Shown piece by piece: positions 24,054 to 32,922 of a stretch of 64,000 bases of DNA. The notes below the pieces were generated by a model. That model was given only the letters and a program-made list of their open reading frames with translations, did not search any database and was not told where the DNA came from. Numbering within the stretch: the first letter of the stretch is position 1; every line of letters starts with the position of its first letter. The position numbers were made by a program, and so were the translations under genes. Origin of the DNA: Oscillospiraceae bacterium (GTDB taxonomy: Bacteria > Bacillota > Clostridia > Oscillospirales > Oscillospiraceae). The DNA lies in the NCBI GenBank assembly GCA_017406005.1, contig JAFQZI010000163.1, positions 1-64,000 of the forward strand. The letters are read 5' to 3'.

Positions 24054-25517
24054 ATGACTAAGAGAAAAATGTTCCTGCGGATGATTACCGCTTCGCTCCT
24101 GCGCAGACGTTCCCGTATGCTGATTGCGCTGCTGTCCATTGCAATCGGTGCAACGATTCTCTCGGGGCTCGTGACGATCTACTATGATGTGCCCAGACAG
24201 ATGGGAGCCCAATTCCGCTCTTATGGTGCGAACATGATCCTTCTGGCAAAAGATGGTGAGAGCCTCACAACGGATTCTTTGCAGGAGGTGCTCGGAATGA
24301 TCCCGGAGGATCAGCTGATCGGTGCGACACCGTACCGCTATGTACGCCTGGACATGACGAGCCGCCAGCAGTCCTTCACAACGGCGGGGACGGATTTTGA
24401 ACAGGTACAAAAAACAAGCCCATACTTCAGCGTGGAAGGAGAATATCCGCAAGCAGACAAAGAAATCCTTGTCGGAAAGGAAATTGCAGATACCATCGGG
24501 GCAAAAGTCGGCAGTTACATCCAGCTGACCTATCGGCCGGTTGTCACAATTCAAGAGAATGCCTCTGACGACTGGGTGCCGGGTGCAAAGCTCAGTGGCA
24601 GCGCTGAGGGTTTCAATGCCGGTATTGTCGTTGTTGAGGCAACACTCGATAACGAGGGGAAAATCGCAAGCCTTGATATTGATGCTTCCTCTCAGACGCC
24701 GGAGATCGGCGGACAGGTGGAATCGGATAAAAACTTCCAGTCACGTTTCATCGGACAAACACTTCCGGTAACCCTGGGAAAGGATTTGGATGCTATTTCC
24801 GGTGCAACCGTATCCTCTCAAGCTGTCGTGGATGCGCTCAACAATGCGCGAAGTACAGAAAAGGGATCTGCTGTCTCGGAACGTTCCGGATACTACAACG
24901 TAACCGGCATTCTGGTTACCGGCGGCGAGGAAGAATCTTATATCTACATGAACCTCAGGGATCTCGAAGATCTCACTCAGGACCGGACACTTGATGTCGC
25001 GGAACTCAGTATCTCTGCAAATGCCGAACAGCTTGACGCCTATGTCAGTACTATCGATGAATCGGATACAGGGATTATGGCACGGCTCGTCAAGCGTGTG
25101 ACCCGTTCGGAAACCGCTGTTCTGGGCAAGCTTCAGGCACTGGTTTTCCTTGTGACAGTGGTTGTGCTGCTGCTTACTACGATCTGTGTCTCGACTACAA
25201 TGATGGCAGTTGTGTCAGAGCGCCGTCGTGAGATTGGCCTCCGCAAGGCTCTCGGCGCACCGGACAGTTCTATCCGGGCAGAGTTTCTGGGTGAAGGTAT
25301 GTTCCTCGGCGGACTGGGCGGCCTTCTCGGGGCTGCGCTTGGTTTTGTATTTGCCGAGGTTGTGAGTGTAAATGTATTTGGTTCCTCTATCACGTTTCAG
25401 CCGCTGTTGCTGCCCGTGACGCTGGTCGTTTCGATGCTGATCGCAGCGGTATCCTGTCTGCTGCCTATCAAACGTGCGGTTGCTATCGATCCGGCACTGG
25501 TCCTCAAGGGAGAATAA
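24054..25517 (+). CDS. MacB/FtsX-type ABC permease of the iron-uptake operon (2)
   Basis: A 487-residue partner with the same topology: an N-terminal helix (LLSIAIGATILSGLVTIYYD), an extracytoplasmic domain and three C-terminal helices with SERRREIGLRKALGAPDSSI. The extracytoplasmic part holds an insert, about residues 160-275, whose core (VVVEATLDNEGKIASLDI, then LDAISGATVSSQAV) resembles an FMN-binding-domain pattern including the S-G-A-T threonine. That is unusual for an ABC permease and could bind covalent flavin. It corresponds in order to Cj1662. Confidence 0.87.
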   Translation: MTKRKMFLRMITASLLRRRSRMLIALLSIAIGATILSGLVTIYYDVPRQMGAQFRSYGANMILLAKDGESLTTDSLQEVLGMIPEDQLIGATPYRYVRLDMTSRQQSFTTAGTDFEQVQKTSPYFSVEGEYPQADKEILVGKEIADTIGAKVGSYIQLTYRPVVTIQENASDDWVPGAKLSGSAEGFNAGIVVVEATLDNEGKIASLDIDASSQTPEIGGQVESDKNFQSRFIGQTLPVTLGKDLDAISGATVSSQAVVDALNNARSTEKGSAVSERSGYYNVTGILVTGGEEESYIYMNLRDLEDLTQDRTLDVAELSISANAEQLDAYVSTIDESDTGIMARLVKRVTRSETAVLGKLQALVFLVTVVVLLLTTICVSTTMMAVVSERRREIGLRKALGAPDSSIRAEFLGEGMFLGGLGGLLGAALGFVFAEVVSVNVFGSSITFQPLLLPVTLVVSMLIAAVSCLLPIKRAVAIDPALVLKGE

Positions 25518-25538
25518 GTTTAAGGAGAAAGAAATACC

Positions 25539-26213
25539 ATGAGTCTTCTAGAATTAAAGAATGTTTCAAAAATCTACGGAGATTTGAAAGCTCTGGATAA
25601 TGTGAATATTCATGTGGATAAGGGCGAGTGGGTCGCTATTATGGGGCCTTCGGGCTCGGGCAAGAGCACCATGATGAATATTATCGGATGCATGGACAAG
25701 CCAACCGCGGGAGAAGTGCTGCTGGACGGTGTAGATATCTCCAAAGAAAGCAGCAAGGCCCTGACCGACATCCGCCGGGATAAGATAGGCCTCGTCTTTC
25801 AGCAGTTTCATATGGTAAACTATCTGACTGCTGTCGAGAATGTCATGGTCAGCCAGTACTACCACTCCATGCCTGATGAGGAAGAAGCACTAGAAGCTCT
25901 CGGCCGCGTCGGCCTGCGTGAACGTGCTAAGCATCTGCCGAGCCAGCTCTCCGGCGGTGAGCAGCAGCGCGTCTGTGTGGCCCGCGCACTCATTAACCAT
26001 CCGGAGCTGATCCTCGCGGATGAACCGACGGGAAATCTGGATGAGGCCAATGAGAATATCGTTCTTGATCTGTTCCGTCAGCTCCATGACGAAGGCACCA
26101 CACTGATTGTTGTCACGCATGACCCGGAGGTAGCCGAAGCGGCTCAGCGCACTATCGTTCTGGAACACGGCAAAGTTGCGAGAGAAGTAATCAACGAGAA
26201 TTTCGGTAAATAA
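25539..26213 (+). CDS. ABC transporter ATP-binding protein of the iron-uptake operon
   Basis: A 224-residue MacB/LolD-type ATPase. Walker A is GPSGSGKST, the signature is [15 protein letters not shown], and Walker B is [12 protein letters not shown] with the H-loop VVTHDPEV. It should energise the two preceding FtsX-type permeases, as Cj1663 does in the Campylobacter operon. The start follows AAGGAG. The next gene, DUF4418, begins 15 bases downstream. Confidence 0.93.
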   Translation: MSLLELKNVSKIYGDLKALDNVNIHVDKGEWVAIMGPSGSGKSTMMNIIGCMDKPTAGEVLLDGVDISKESSKALTDIRRDKIGLVFQQFHMVNYLTAVENVMVSQYYHSMPDEEEALEALGRVGLRERAKHLPSQLSGGEQQRVCVARALINHPELILADEPTGNLDEANENIVLDLFRQLHDEGTTLIVVTHDPEVAEAAQRTIVLEHGKVAREVINENFGK

Positions 26214-26228
26214 CGAAAGGGTTTTACT

Positions 26229-26636
26229 ATGAAACGCTTTTCTATCTGTGCATTGTGCAGTTTTGCTCTTTCAGCGGTCATTGCAGCAGGCAGTGTCAGC
26301 TTTCTCGGAGCCTGTATCCACGAGGACGGAAGCTTCGGAGCCTGCCACTGGGCCGGCCAGGCACTGTTCGGGATCGGACTTCTTCTCGCGGCAGAGAGCG
26401 TTTTCGCCCTGCTTTGCGGAGACAGCCGCATACGACAGGGAATCTACGGCTCGATGCTGCTGACAGCGGTTCTGGGATGCCTGATTCCGGGTACGCTGAT
26501 CGATCTCTGCCATATGGCGACAATGCGCTGCCGTGCGCTGATGCAGCCTGCCATGATAATTCTCTGCGCGATTACCGGAATGGTATCGCTGATCGGATTT
26601 TTCCAGGAACGGAGAAAGGCCGGAAAGCAGGCATGA
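26229..26636 (+). CDS. DUF4418 family membrane protein
   Basis: A 135-residue protein with four membrane helices (about 5-28, 37-58, 70-88 and 103-126) and conserved cysteines at the helix ends (ACIHEDG, ACHWAG, LCHMATMRCR). DUF4418 proteins commonly accompany MacB-type ABC genes in anaerobic Firmicutes; no function is established. The four-base overlap with the following permease (ATGA) shows it belongs with the second ABC pair. The paired cysteines suggest a redox or metal role, which is inference. Confidence 0.8.
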   Translation: MKRFSICALCSFALSAVIAAGSVSFLGACIHEDGSFGACHWAGQALFGIGLLLAAESVFALLCGDSRIRQGIYGSMLLTAVLGCLIPGTLIDLCHMATMRCRALMQPAMIILCAITGMVSLIGFFQERRKAGKQA

Positions 26637-27838
26637 ACATTCGTACGCTTCCGATCAAAAACCTGCTGCGCAGACCCGGACGCACTGTTGCTTTGGCTGC
26701 CCTCACGGCGCTGCTGGCACTGTCGGTTTTCGGAGGTTCCATTGTTGTGATGTCGCTGCGGCAAGGGCTGAACAGCCTGGAATCCCGCCTCGGTGCCGAC
26801 ATCATTGTTGTACCGTCTTCAGCACAGTCGAAGGTCAGCTTTCAAAACATGCTGCTGCAGGGGACAACAGGGGCATTTTATATGGATGCAGAGAATCTGG
26901 AACGGGTTCGGGAAGTCGAGGGCGTGGAGGTCACCGCTCCGCAGGTGTTCCTCGCATCGCTGAAAGCAGACTGCTGTTCGGTCAAGATCCAGGTTATAGG
27001 CTTCGACCCGGAGACGGATTTTTTCGTCCGGCCGTGGATCGAACAAAGCTATTCAATGAATCTGGGCGACCTCGACGTTATGGTCGGCTGCAAGGTCGAA
27101 GCAGGCATCGGGGAGACCATCCGTATTTATGATGAGCGCTGCAAAGTGGTCGGGAAACTCGCTGCAACCGGTACCGGACTTGATACCGCGGTCTACTGCA
27201 ATATGGACACCATGAAAACTCTTTTGAAGGCTGCCGAGGCGAAGGGTGTTTCCCACAAAGTGACGAGTGACCCAAACGATGATGTGATTTCAGCCATCTA
27301 TGTAAAAGTTAGGGAAGGGTATGACATCAGCCAGGTCAACAGTAAAATCCAAGGGCATACACGCAAATGCAGTGCAGTACGGACCAAGAGCATGCTTACG
27401 GATGTGTCTGACAGCCTCGCTGGAATTTCGAATACAATCACGATGCTTATCGTAGCAATCTGGATACTGGCGCTTGTAATCCTGCTGATTGCCTTTGCTA
27501 TGATAGCCGGGGAGAGAAAGCGGGAGTTTGCAGTGCTCCGTCTGCTGGGAACTTCCCGCTCCATGCTGAGCGGACTGGTTTTGAAGGAATCCGCACTATG
27601 CAGCCTGGCGGGCGGCGTGCTGGGTGTTCTGCTTGCCTCTCTCATTGTTTTTCCCTTCACAACACTGATCGAAACAAAGCTCGGCCTGCCCTACTTGCGA
27701 CCAGCAATGTCATCAGTTCTGCTGTTGGGACTTGGTTCTCTGACGGCGACCGTGATCATTGGGGCGGTGGCTTCCACCTGGGCGTCTTTCCGACTGAGCC
27801 GTGTCGATCCGGGGATTGTATTACGGGAGGGAAACTGA
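26633..27838 (+). CDS. MacB/FtsX-type ABC permease (3), second ABC pair
   Basis: A 401-residue FtsX/MacB-type permease: an N-terminal helix (TALLALSVFGGSIVVM), an extracytoplasmic domain (GLNSLESRLGADIIVVPSSA onward) and three C-terminal helices with the block GERKREFAVLRLLGTSRSML. The start at 26633 is used because it overlaps the DUF4418 stop; the open frame extends upstream through another reading frame of DUF4418 with no start signal. With its ATPase it forms an additional transporter appended to the FTR1-P19 operon, beyond the gene set known from Campylobacter. Confidence 0.88.
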   Translation: MNIRTLPIKNLLRRPGRTVALAALTALLALSVFGGSIVVMSLRQGLNSLESRLGADIIVVPSSAQSKVSFQNMLLQGTTGAFYMDAENLERVREVEGVEVTAPQVFLASLKADCCSVKIQVIGFDPETDFFVRPWIEQSYSMNLGDLDVMVGCKVEAGIGETIRIYDERCKVVGKLAATGTGLDTAVYCNMDTMKTLLKAAEAKGVSHKVTSDPNDDVISAIYVKVREGYDISQVNSKIQGHTRKCSAVRTKSMLTDVSDSLAGISNTITMLIVAIWILALVILLIAFAMIAGERKREFAVLRLLGTSRSMLSGLVLKESALCSLAGGVLGVLLASLIVFPFTTLIETKLGLPYLRPAMSSVLLLGLGSLTATVIIGAVASTWASFRLSRVDPGIVLREGN

Positions 27839-27839
27839 C

Positions 27840-28517
27840 ATGGTGCTCAAAGCCGAACAGATCAGCAAACGGTATTTCAGAAAGACAGGCGGAGCCAACT
27901 ACTTCTACGCGGTTAAACCGGTCTCCATGGCATTGGAACCGGGGACGATTACAGTCCTATGCGGGAGAAGCGGTTCAGGAAAGACGACATTGCTTCACAT
28001 GTTCGCAGGGCTCCTCAGTCCGACCGAGGGGAAAATCCGGCTGGATGATACAGAGCTCTACAGCTTGCCGGACAGGGATCTTTCAAAGCTGCGTAATCGC
28101 TCTATCGGTGTTGTACCGCAGTCTCGGAGTGTTCTTGACACCCTGACTGTGATGGAAAACATTCTCCTTCCCACCACGATATACGGGACAGCGGAGCAGC
28201 AGAATCTCGCAGAAGAGTGGATAGAGACGCTGAATATCCATCACCTTAAGGATGTGCGAGCAGCAGAGCTCTCCGGCGGAGAACTCCGACGTACAGCAAT
28301 CGCAAGAACGCTTTGCATGCAACCGCCTGTCATTCTGGCGGATGAACCCACCGGTGATCTTGATGATGAGAACACAGAGCTGGTTTTCCGCTGCTTTCGG
28401 AAAGCGGCAGAGGAAAATGCGGCTATCCTGATCGTCAGTCATGAGGCTGATGCTCTGAAAATTGCGGATTGTGCATACAGAATGGACAATGGAGAAATGA
28501 CCGCGTTAACACTGTAA
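27840..28517 (+). CDS. ABC transporter ATP-binding protein, second ABC pair
   Basis: A 225-residue ATPase with Walker A GRSGSGKTT, signature LSGGELRRTAIART, Walker [15 protein letters not shown] and an H-loop SHEADA. The signature glutamine typical of MacB ATPases is replaced by leucine-arginine, suggesting divergence. The start at 27840 follows GGGAGGG and lies one base after the permease stop. It probably drives the permease at 26633. It is the last gene before a 75-base gap and the DUF6110 gene. Confidence 0.92.
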   Translation: MVLKAEQISKRYFRKTGGANYFYAVKPVSMALEPGTITVLCGRSGSGKTTLLHMFAGLLSPTEGKIRLDDTELYSLPDRDLSKLRNRSIGVVPQSRSVLDTLTVMENILLPTTIYGTAEQQNLAEEWIETLNIHHLKDVRAAELSGGELRRTAIARTLCMQPPVILADEPTGDLDDENTELVFRCFRKAAEENAAILIVSHEADALKIADCAYRMDNGEMTALTL

Positions 28518-28592
28518 TACGAAGATCGAGAAAGTTCTGATCCATCAGATCTATATATTCATAATCTAAGAAGTCAACAGGAGGAAATGAAA

Positions 28593-28856
28593 ATGTCAAC
28601 AACCGGTAAAATTGCCTTGTTTCTTGGCGGCACACTCTTTGGATCCGCTGGCTTTAAGATTCTTGGCAGCAAGGATGCAAAAAAAGTCTACACCCATGCC
28701 ACTGCAGCAGTGTTGCGCTGCAAAGACCAGGTCATGCGTGATGTTGAGACTGTACAGGAGAATTGCTCTGACATTCTGGCCGATGCAAAAGCCATTAATG
28801 AAGCCAGAGCTTCTGAAGCAGAAGCAAAGATAATAGAGGATTCCGCAAAAGCCTGA
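28593..28856 (+). CDS. DUF6110 family small protein
   Basis: An 87-residue protein with an N-terminal hydrophobic helix (GKIALFLGGTLFGSAGFKIL) and a charged helical tail. It matches the DUF6110 pattern, a family found directly upstream of heavy-metal P-type ATPases in Clostridia; the function is unknown. The ATG at 28593 is preferred over 28587 because AGGAGG is 8 bases from the former and only 2 from the latter. The stop lies one base before the ATPase start, so the two are translated together and probably interact at the membrane. Confidence 0.8.
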   Translation: MSTTGKIALFLGGTLFGSAGFKILGSKDAKKVYTHATAAVLRCKDQVMRDVETVQENCSDILADAKAINEARASEAEAKIIEDSAKA

Positions 28857-28857
28857 T

Positions 28858-30939
28858 ATGAGATTTCAAATCCTGCATGAGAGCAGCGGCCGTGTGCGGC
28901 TACGTGCAGATCAGCCGTCTATGAGTATGGATCAGGCGGATCTGCTGGAGGCCTGGCTGCGGGCATTGCCGGGCGTGGATCAGGTAACGGTACACGAGCG
29001 TATCTGCGGTGTCATCATCACCTTTCGAGGGGAACGAGAGATACTCTATCGATCGCTTGCGGCATTCTCTTATGAAGAGGCTGCGGAGGAGACGCACATT
29101 CTCAGCCGAAACAGCCGGAAAATCAACAGGGAATATAAAGAAAAACTGGTAACACAGGTGCTGTGGCACTACCTGAAAAAGCTTTATCTGCCCATGACGG
29201 TTCGTCGTGTATTCAACACCTGCAGAGCAATTCCGCGGATCGGGCGAGCCGTCAAGGTATTGCTGAGCGGAAAGCTGACGGTGGATGTACTGGACGGCGT
29301 GGCTATCGGCATCTCCCTGCTGACAGGAGATTTTACCACTGCCGGTTCCGTTCGTTTTCTGCTGTCGCTTGGCGAAACCCTGGACGAATGGACGCGTAAG
29401 AAATCGGTGGATGACCTGGCAAAGAGCATGGCACTTCAGGTGGATCAGGTATGGCTGGAGACGGAAAACGGAACACAGATTCTTGTCCCTCTGGAAGATC
29501 TGAAGACCGGAGACCGGATCATTATCCATACAGGACATGTCCTGCCAATGGACGGTATTCTGGAAGAGGGAGATGTGATGCTCAACCAGGCTTCCCTCAC
29601 CGGAGAATCCGTTCCTGTTGCCAAGCGGCCCGGCTCTGCCGTGTATGCTGGCAGCGTTGTGGAAGAAGGCAACTGTATCGTACGCGTGACATGTACGGTC
29701 GGAGAAAACCGATATGACCGCATTGTACGCATGATCGAAGAATCCGAACGGCTGAAGTCCGGAGCGGAGAGACGAGCCTATCATTTGGCTGATCGTCTGG
29801 TGCCCTGGTGCCTGGGCGGGAGCCTGCTTACCTGGCTCCTCACCGGGGACACAACCCGTGCCGTTTCAGTCCTGATGGTGGACTTCTCCTGTGCGTTGAA
29901 GCTCTCCATGCCTCTGAGTGTTCTGTCTGCCATGAGGGAAGCCGGAAGACACAGGATCACTGTAAAGGGCGGAAAAAATCTGGAGAAGTTCAGCGAAACC
30001 GATACGATGATCTTTGACAAAACCGGAACCCTGACCAACGCCTGCCCGACGGTTGTGAGTGTAGTGCCTTTTAACGGACAGAGCGAGACGGAAATGCTTC
30101 GTGTGGCAGCCTGTCTGGAAGAACACTTCCCCCATTCCGTGGCCAACGCTGTGGTTCGTGCGGCGCAGAAAAAAGACCTCAACCATCAGGAAATGCACAG
30201 CGAACCAGAATATGTGGTAGCCCATGGGATCGCCACAAAGATTGACGGGCAGCGAGCAATTATCGGCAGCCGCCATTTTGTTTTTGAGGATGAGGGTACA
30301 GTCATCCGCCCGGAGGACCAGGTGTTCTTTGATGCACTCGATCCCGGCCTATCCTGGCTGTATCTGGCAATCGGCGGTGTGCTCTCCGCGGCGATCGGCA
30401 TTCTCGATCCTCTGCGGCAGGAAGCAAAAGAAACTGTAGAACTGCTGCATCAGGCAGGCATCGGCAAAATCGTCATGCTGACCGGAGACAGCCGAAACAC
30501 TGCCGCCACAATCGCGCGGCAACTCGGAATCGATGACTATCATGCAGAAGTGTTGCCTGAGGACAAAGCCAGCTACATTAAAGAGGAGCAACGCCAAGGC
30601 CATACAGTCGTGATGATCGGTGACGGGATCAACGATGCGCCGGCACTCTCGCTAGCCGATGTAGGGATTGCCATCGGCAGCGGGGCGACCATTGCCCGGG
30701 AAGTTGCGGATATCACCATTGCGGCAGAAGATCTGCGGGAACTGGTACTACTTCGTCGGCTCTCGGAGAAGCTGATGCTGCGAATCGGGCGGAACTACCG
30801 CTTCGTCATGGGCTTCAACGGGGCCCTGATCCTGCTCGGTGCACTCGGCCTGTTGCCGCCCGCGACATCAGCCTTACTGCATAACAGCTCAACGCTGCTG
30901 CTAAGCATGGACTGTCTAACCGATCTGCTTCCGAAATAA
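28858..30939 (+). CDS. P1B-type heavy-metal ATPase lacking a CPx motif
   Basis: A 693-residue metal-pumping P-type ATPase. Motifs in order are LTGESVP (actuator), FDKTGTLT with phospho-aspartate D387, and GDGINDAP. The membrane site where most P1B pumps have CPC or CPH reads DFSCALKLSMP, as in the CtpC/PfeT-like branch linked to Mn(II) or Fe(II) efflux. The HP motif region reads HFPHSVANAV, with Ser where family members usually have Pro. The N-terminus is an atypical HMA-like domain (residues 1-70) with no CxxC. Six or more helices are visible. It is paired with DUF6110. An iron or manganese exporter is the favoured guess. Confidence 0.88.
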   Translation: MRFQILHESSGRVRLRADQPSMSMDQADLLEAWLRALPGVDQVTVHERICGVIITFRGEREILYRSLAAFSYEEAAEETHILSRNSRKINREYKEKLVTQVLWHYLKKLYLPMTVRRVFNTCRAIPRIGRAVKVLLSGKLTVDVLDGVAIGISLLTGDFTTAGSVRFLLSLGETLDEWTRKKSVDDLAKSMALQVDQVWLETENGTQILVPLEDLKTGDRIIIHTGHVLPMDGILEEGDVMLNQASLTGESVPVAKRPGSAVYAGSVVEEGNCIVRVTCTVGENRYDRIVRMIEESERLKSGAERRAYHLADRLVPWCLGGSLLTWLLTGDTTRAVSVLMVDFSCALKLSMPLSVLSAMREAGRHRITVKGGKNLEKFSETDTMIFDKTGTLTNACPTVVSVVPFNGQSETEMLRVAACLEEHFPHSVANAVVRAAQKKDLNHQEMHSEPEYVVAHGIATKIDGQRAIIGSRHFVFEDEGTVIRPEDQVFFDALDPGLSWLYLAIGGVLSAAIGILDPLRQEAKETVELLHQAGIGKIVMLTGDSRNTAATIARQLGIDDYHAEVLPEDKASYIKEEQRQGHTVVMIGDGINDAPALSLADVGIAIGSGATIAREVADITIAAEDLRELVLLRRLSEKLMLRIGRNYRFVMGFNGALILLGALGLLPPATSALLHNSSTLLLSMDCLTDLLPK

Positions 30940-30963
30940 CAGAATACTCTGCACTCTGTAAAA

Positions 30964-30994
30964 ATCGCCCCGTATGTAACGGGGCGACAAAAAA
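30964..30994 (+). terminator. Terminator after the P1B ATPase gene
   Basis: TCGCCCCGT and ACGGGGCGA form a GC-rich stem (about 30965-30987) with a 5-base loop. The tail is A-rich on the + strand, so termination is less certain than the stem. Confidence 0.65.
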
Positions 30995-31002
30995 GACCAC
31001 TA

Positions 31003-31018
31003 GTTAGAAATGTTTAAC
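31003..31018. promoter_or_regulatory. DtxR-type dyad operator (site 7)
   Basis: GTTAGAAATGTTTAAC, with GTTA and TAAC arms and an 8-base centre, lies 101 bases before the ABC exporter pair at 31119. No confident -35/-10 pair was assigned. Confidence 0.6.
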
Positions 31019-31118
31019 TCAAAAGGATGCTGACTGGCTTCGATCTTTCCCGGGGCCAAGGCTGTAAAAAATCCTTCATAGAAGAAAAAATAAAAGAAGA
31101 GGAGACAAAGGGCTATAT

Positions 31119-32921
31119 ATGAAAGAGAAAAAACAAAGTGATGTAGCCATCCTGCTGAACTATGCGGGAAGCTATAAAGGCCTTACCTATTTAGGGCTTG
31201 GGCTCTCGGCCGTAGCCATGATTCTGGGCATGCTGCCGTATATCTGCATCTGGCTTGTGGCGCGTGACCTCATCGCTGCAGCACCGGATTGGACACAGGC
31301 TGCAGGGATCGGACGCTACGGCTGGATGGCCTTCGCTTTCGCCGTTGCCGGCATTGCGGTTTATTTTGCCGCGTTGATGTGCACGCATCTCGCAGCCTTC
31401 CGTACAGCTTCCAATATCCGCAAGCAGGGCATGGCTCACCTGATGAAGACGCCGCTGGGTTTCTTCGATTCCAATGCTTCCGGCCTGCTGCGCAACCGCC
31501 TCAATGGCGCGGCTTCCGAAACAGAGACATTGCTGGCGCACAATCTGGCGGACGTTGTTGGCAGTATCGCAATGCTTCTTGCCATGCTGGTGCTGATGTT
31601 CGTTTTCGACTGGCGCATGGGTGCAGCCTGCCTGTTGGCAGCGGTGGTGTCTATCGCAGCTATGTTCAGCATGATGGGCGGCAAAAACGCCAAGCTCATG
31701 GCTGAGTATCAAGCTGCACAGGACGTAATGAGCAAAGCCGGAACGGAATATGTACGCGGCATTCCCGTTGTGAAGGTGTTCCAGCAGACGGTATATTCCT
31801 TCAAAGCCTTCAAGCAGGCTATCGAAGATTACAGCGCCAAGGCAGAACATTACCAGGGCGAGGTCTGCAAAGTGCCGCAGGCTCTTAATCTCACAGCGAC
31901 AGAGGGAGCTTTCGTCTTCCTTGTTCCGGTGGCACTGCTTCTGGCTCCGGCCGCGCTGCGCAACGGTAGTTTTGCTTCCTTCCTGACAGACTTTGTCTTC
32001 TATGCAGTCTTCTCCGCCGTTGTCTCCACGGCACTGGCCCGCATCATGTTTGCCGCCAGCGGAATGATGCTGGCGAGTACTGCGCTCTCTCGCATCGCGC
32101 AGGTGATGAACGCCCCGACAATGGAAGTTACGAATCATCCCCAGACGCCGAAGGACAACAGTGTAGAATTCAAAGATGTGACCTTTACTTATGACGGGGC
32201 TGAATTACCGGCGTTAGATCATGTATCTTTCCGTGTAGAGCCGGGGCAGACCGTGGCACTGGTCGGGCCCTCGGGAGGAGGCAAAACCACGGCTGCCAGC
32301 CTCATCCCGCGTTTCTGGGACGTCAGTTCCGGCGCGGTGGAGGTCGGTGGTGTTGACGTGCGACAGACTGACCCCCATGTGCTGATGGATCAGGTGGCCT
32401 TCGTATTCCAGAACACACATCTGTTTAAAGCGTCTATTCTCGAAAATGTAATGGCTGCACGCCCGGACGCATCACGGGAAGCAGTCCAGGCTGCACTTTC
32501 TGCCGCACAGTGTGATGATATCCTCGAGAAACTACCGAACAGGATGGAAACAATTATCGGGACGGAAGGAACTTACCTCTCCGGCGGTGAGCAGCAGCGA
32601 GTAGCCCTTGCCCGAGCTATCCTCAAAGATGCGCCGATTGTTGTTCTGGATGAGGCCACAGCTTTTGCCGATCCGGAGAACGAAGCGCTGATCCAAAAGG
32701 CTTTCGCTGTTCTGACGAAAGGACGGACCGTTATTATGATCGCACACCGCCTGTCTACTGTGGTCGGTGCCGATAAGATCATTGTGCTGGATTCCGGGTG
32801 TGTCATTGAGCAGGGTACACATGAGGAGCTGCTGAAGGCGGATGGCCTGTATGCCCGTATGTGGGCGGATTACCAACAAGCTGTGAAATGGCGTATCTCT
32901 GCAGACGAGGAGGTGAAGTAA
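31119..32921 (+). CDS. ABC exporter-type permease/ATPase, subunit 1
   Basis: A 600-residue half-transporter: six helices in the first 330 residues, then an ATPase with Walker A GPSGGGKTT, signature [17 protein letters not shown] and Walker B IVVLDEATAFADPE. The D-loop reads FADPEN, differing from the usual S-A-L-D. It pairs with the next gene (one-base gap) as a heterodimer. Pairs of this type near iron genes include the YbtPQ/IrtAB siderophore importers, which share the exporter fold, so iron-chelate import or metabolite export are both possible. The DtxR-type operator at 31003 supports iron regulation. No binding-protein gene is nearby. Confidence 0.85.
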   Translation: MKEKKQSDVAILLNYAGSYKGLTYLGLGLSAVAMILGMLPYICIWLVARDLIAAAPDWTQAAGIGRYGWMAFAFAVAGIAVYFAALMCTHLAAFRTASNIRKQGMAHLMKTPLGFFDSNASGLLRNRLNGAASETETLLAHNLADVVGSIAMLLAMLVLMFVFDWRMGAACLLAAVVSIAAMFSMMGGKNAKLMAEYQAAQDVMSKAGTEYVRGIPVVKVFQQTVYSFKAFKQAIEDYSAKAEHYQGEVCKVPQALNLTATEGAFVFLVPVALLLAPAALRNGSFASFLTDFVFYAVFSAVVSTALARIMFAASGMMLASTALSRIAQVMNAPTMEVTNHPQTPKDNSVEFKDVTFTYDGAELPALDHVSFRVEPGQTVALVGPSGGGKTTAASLIPRFWDVSSGAVEVGGVDVRQTDPHVLMDQVAFVFQNTHLFKASILENVMAARPDASREAVQAALSAAQCDDILEKLPNRMETIIGTEGTYLSGGEQQRVALARAILKDAPIVVLDEATAFADPENEALIQKAFAVLTKGRTVIMIAHRLSTVVGADKIIVLDSGCVIEQGTHEELLKADGLYARMWADYQQAVKWRISADEEVK

Positions 32922-32922
32922 G

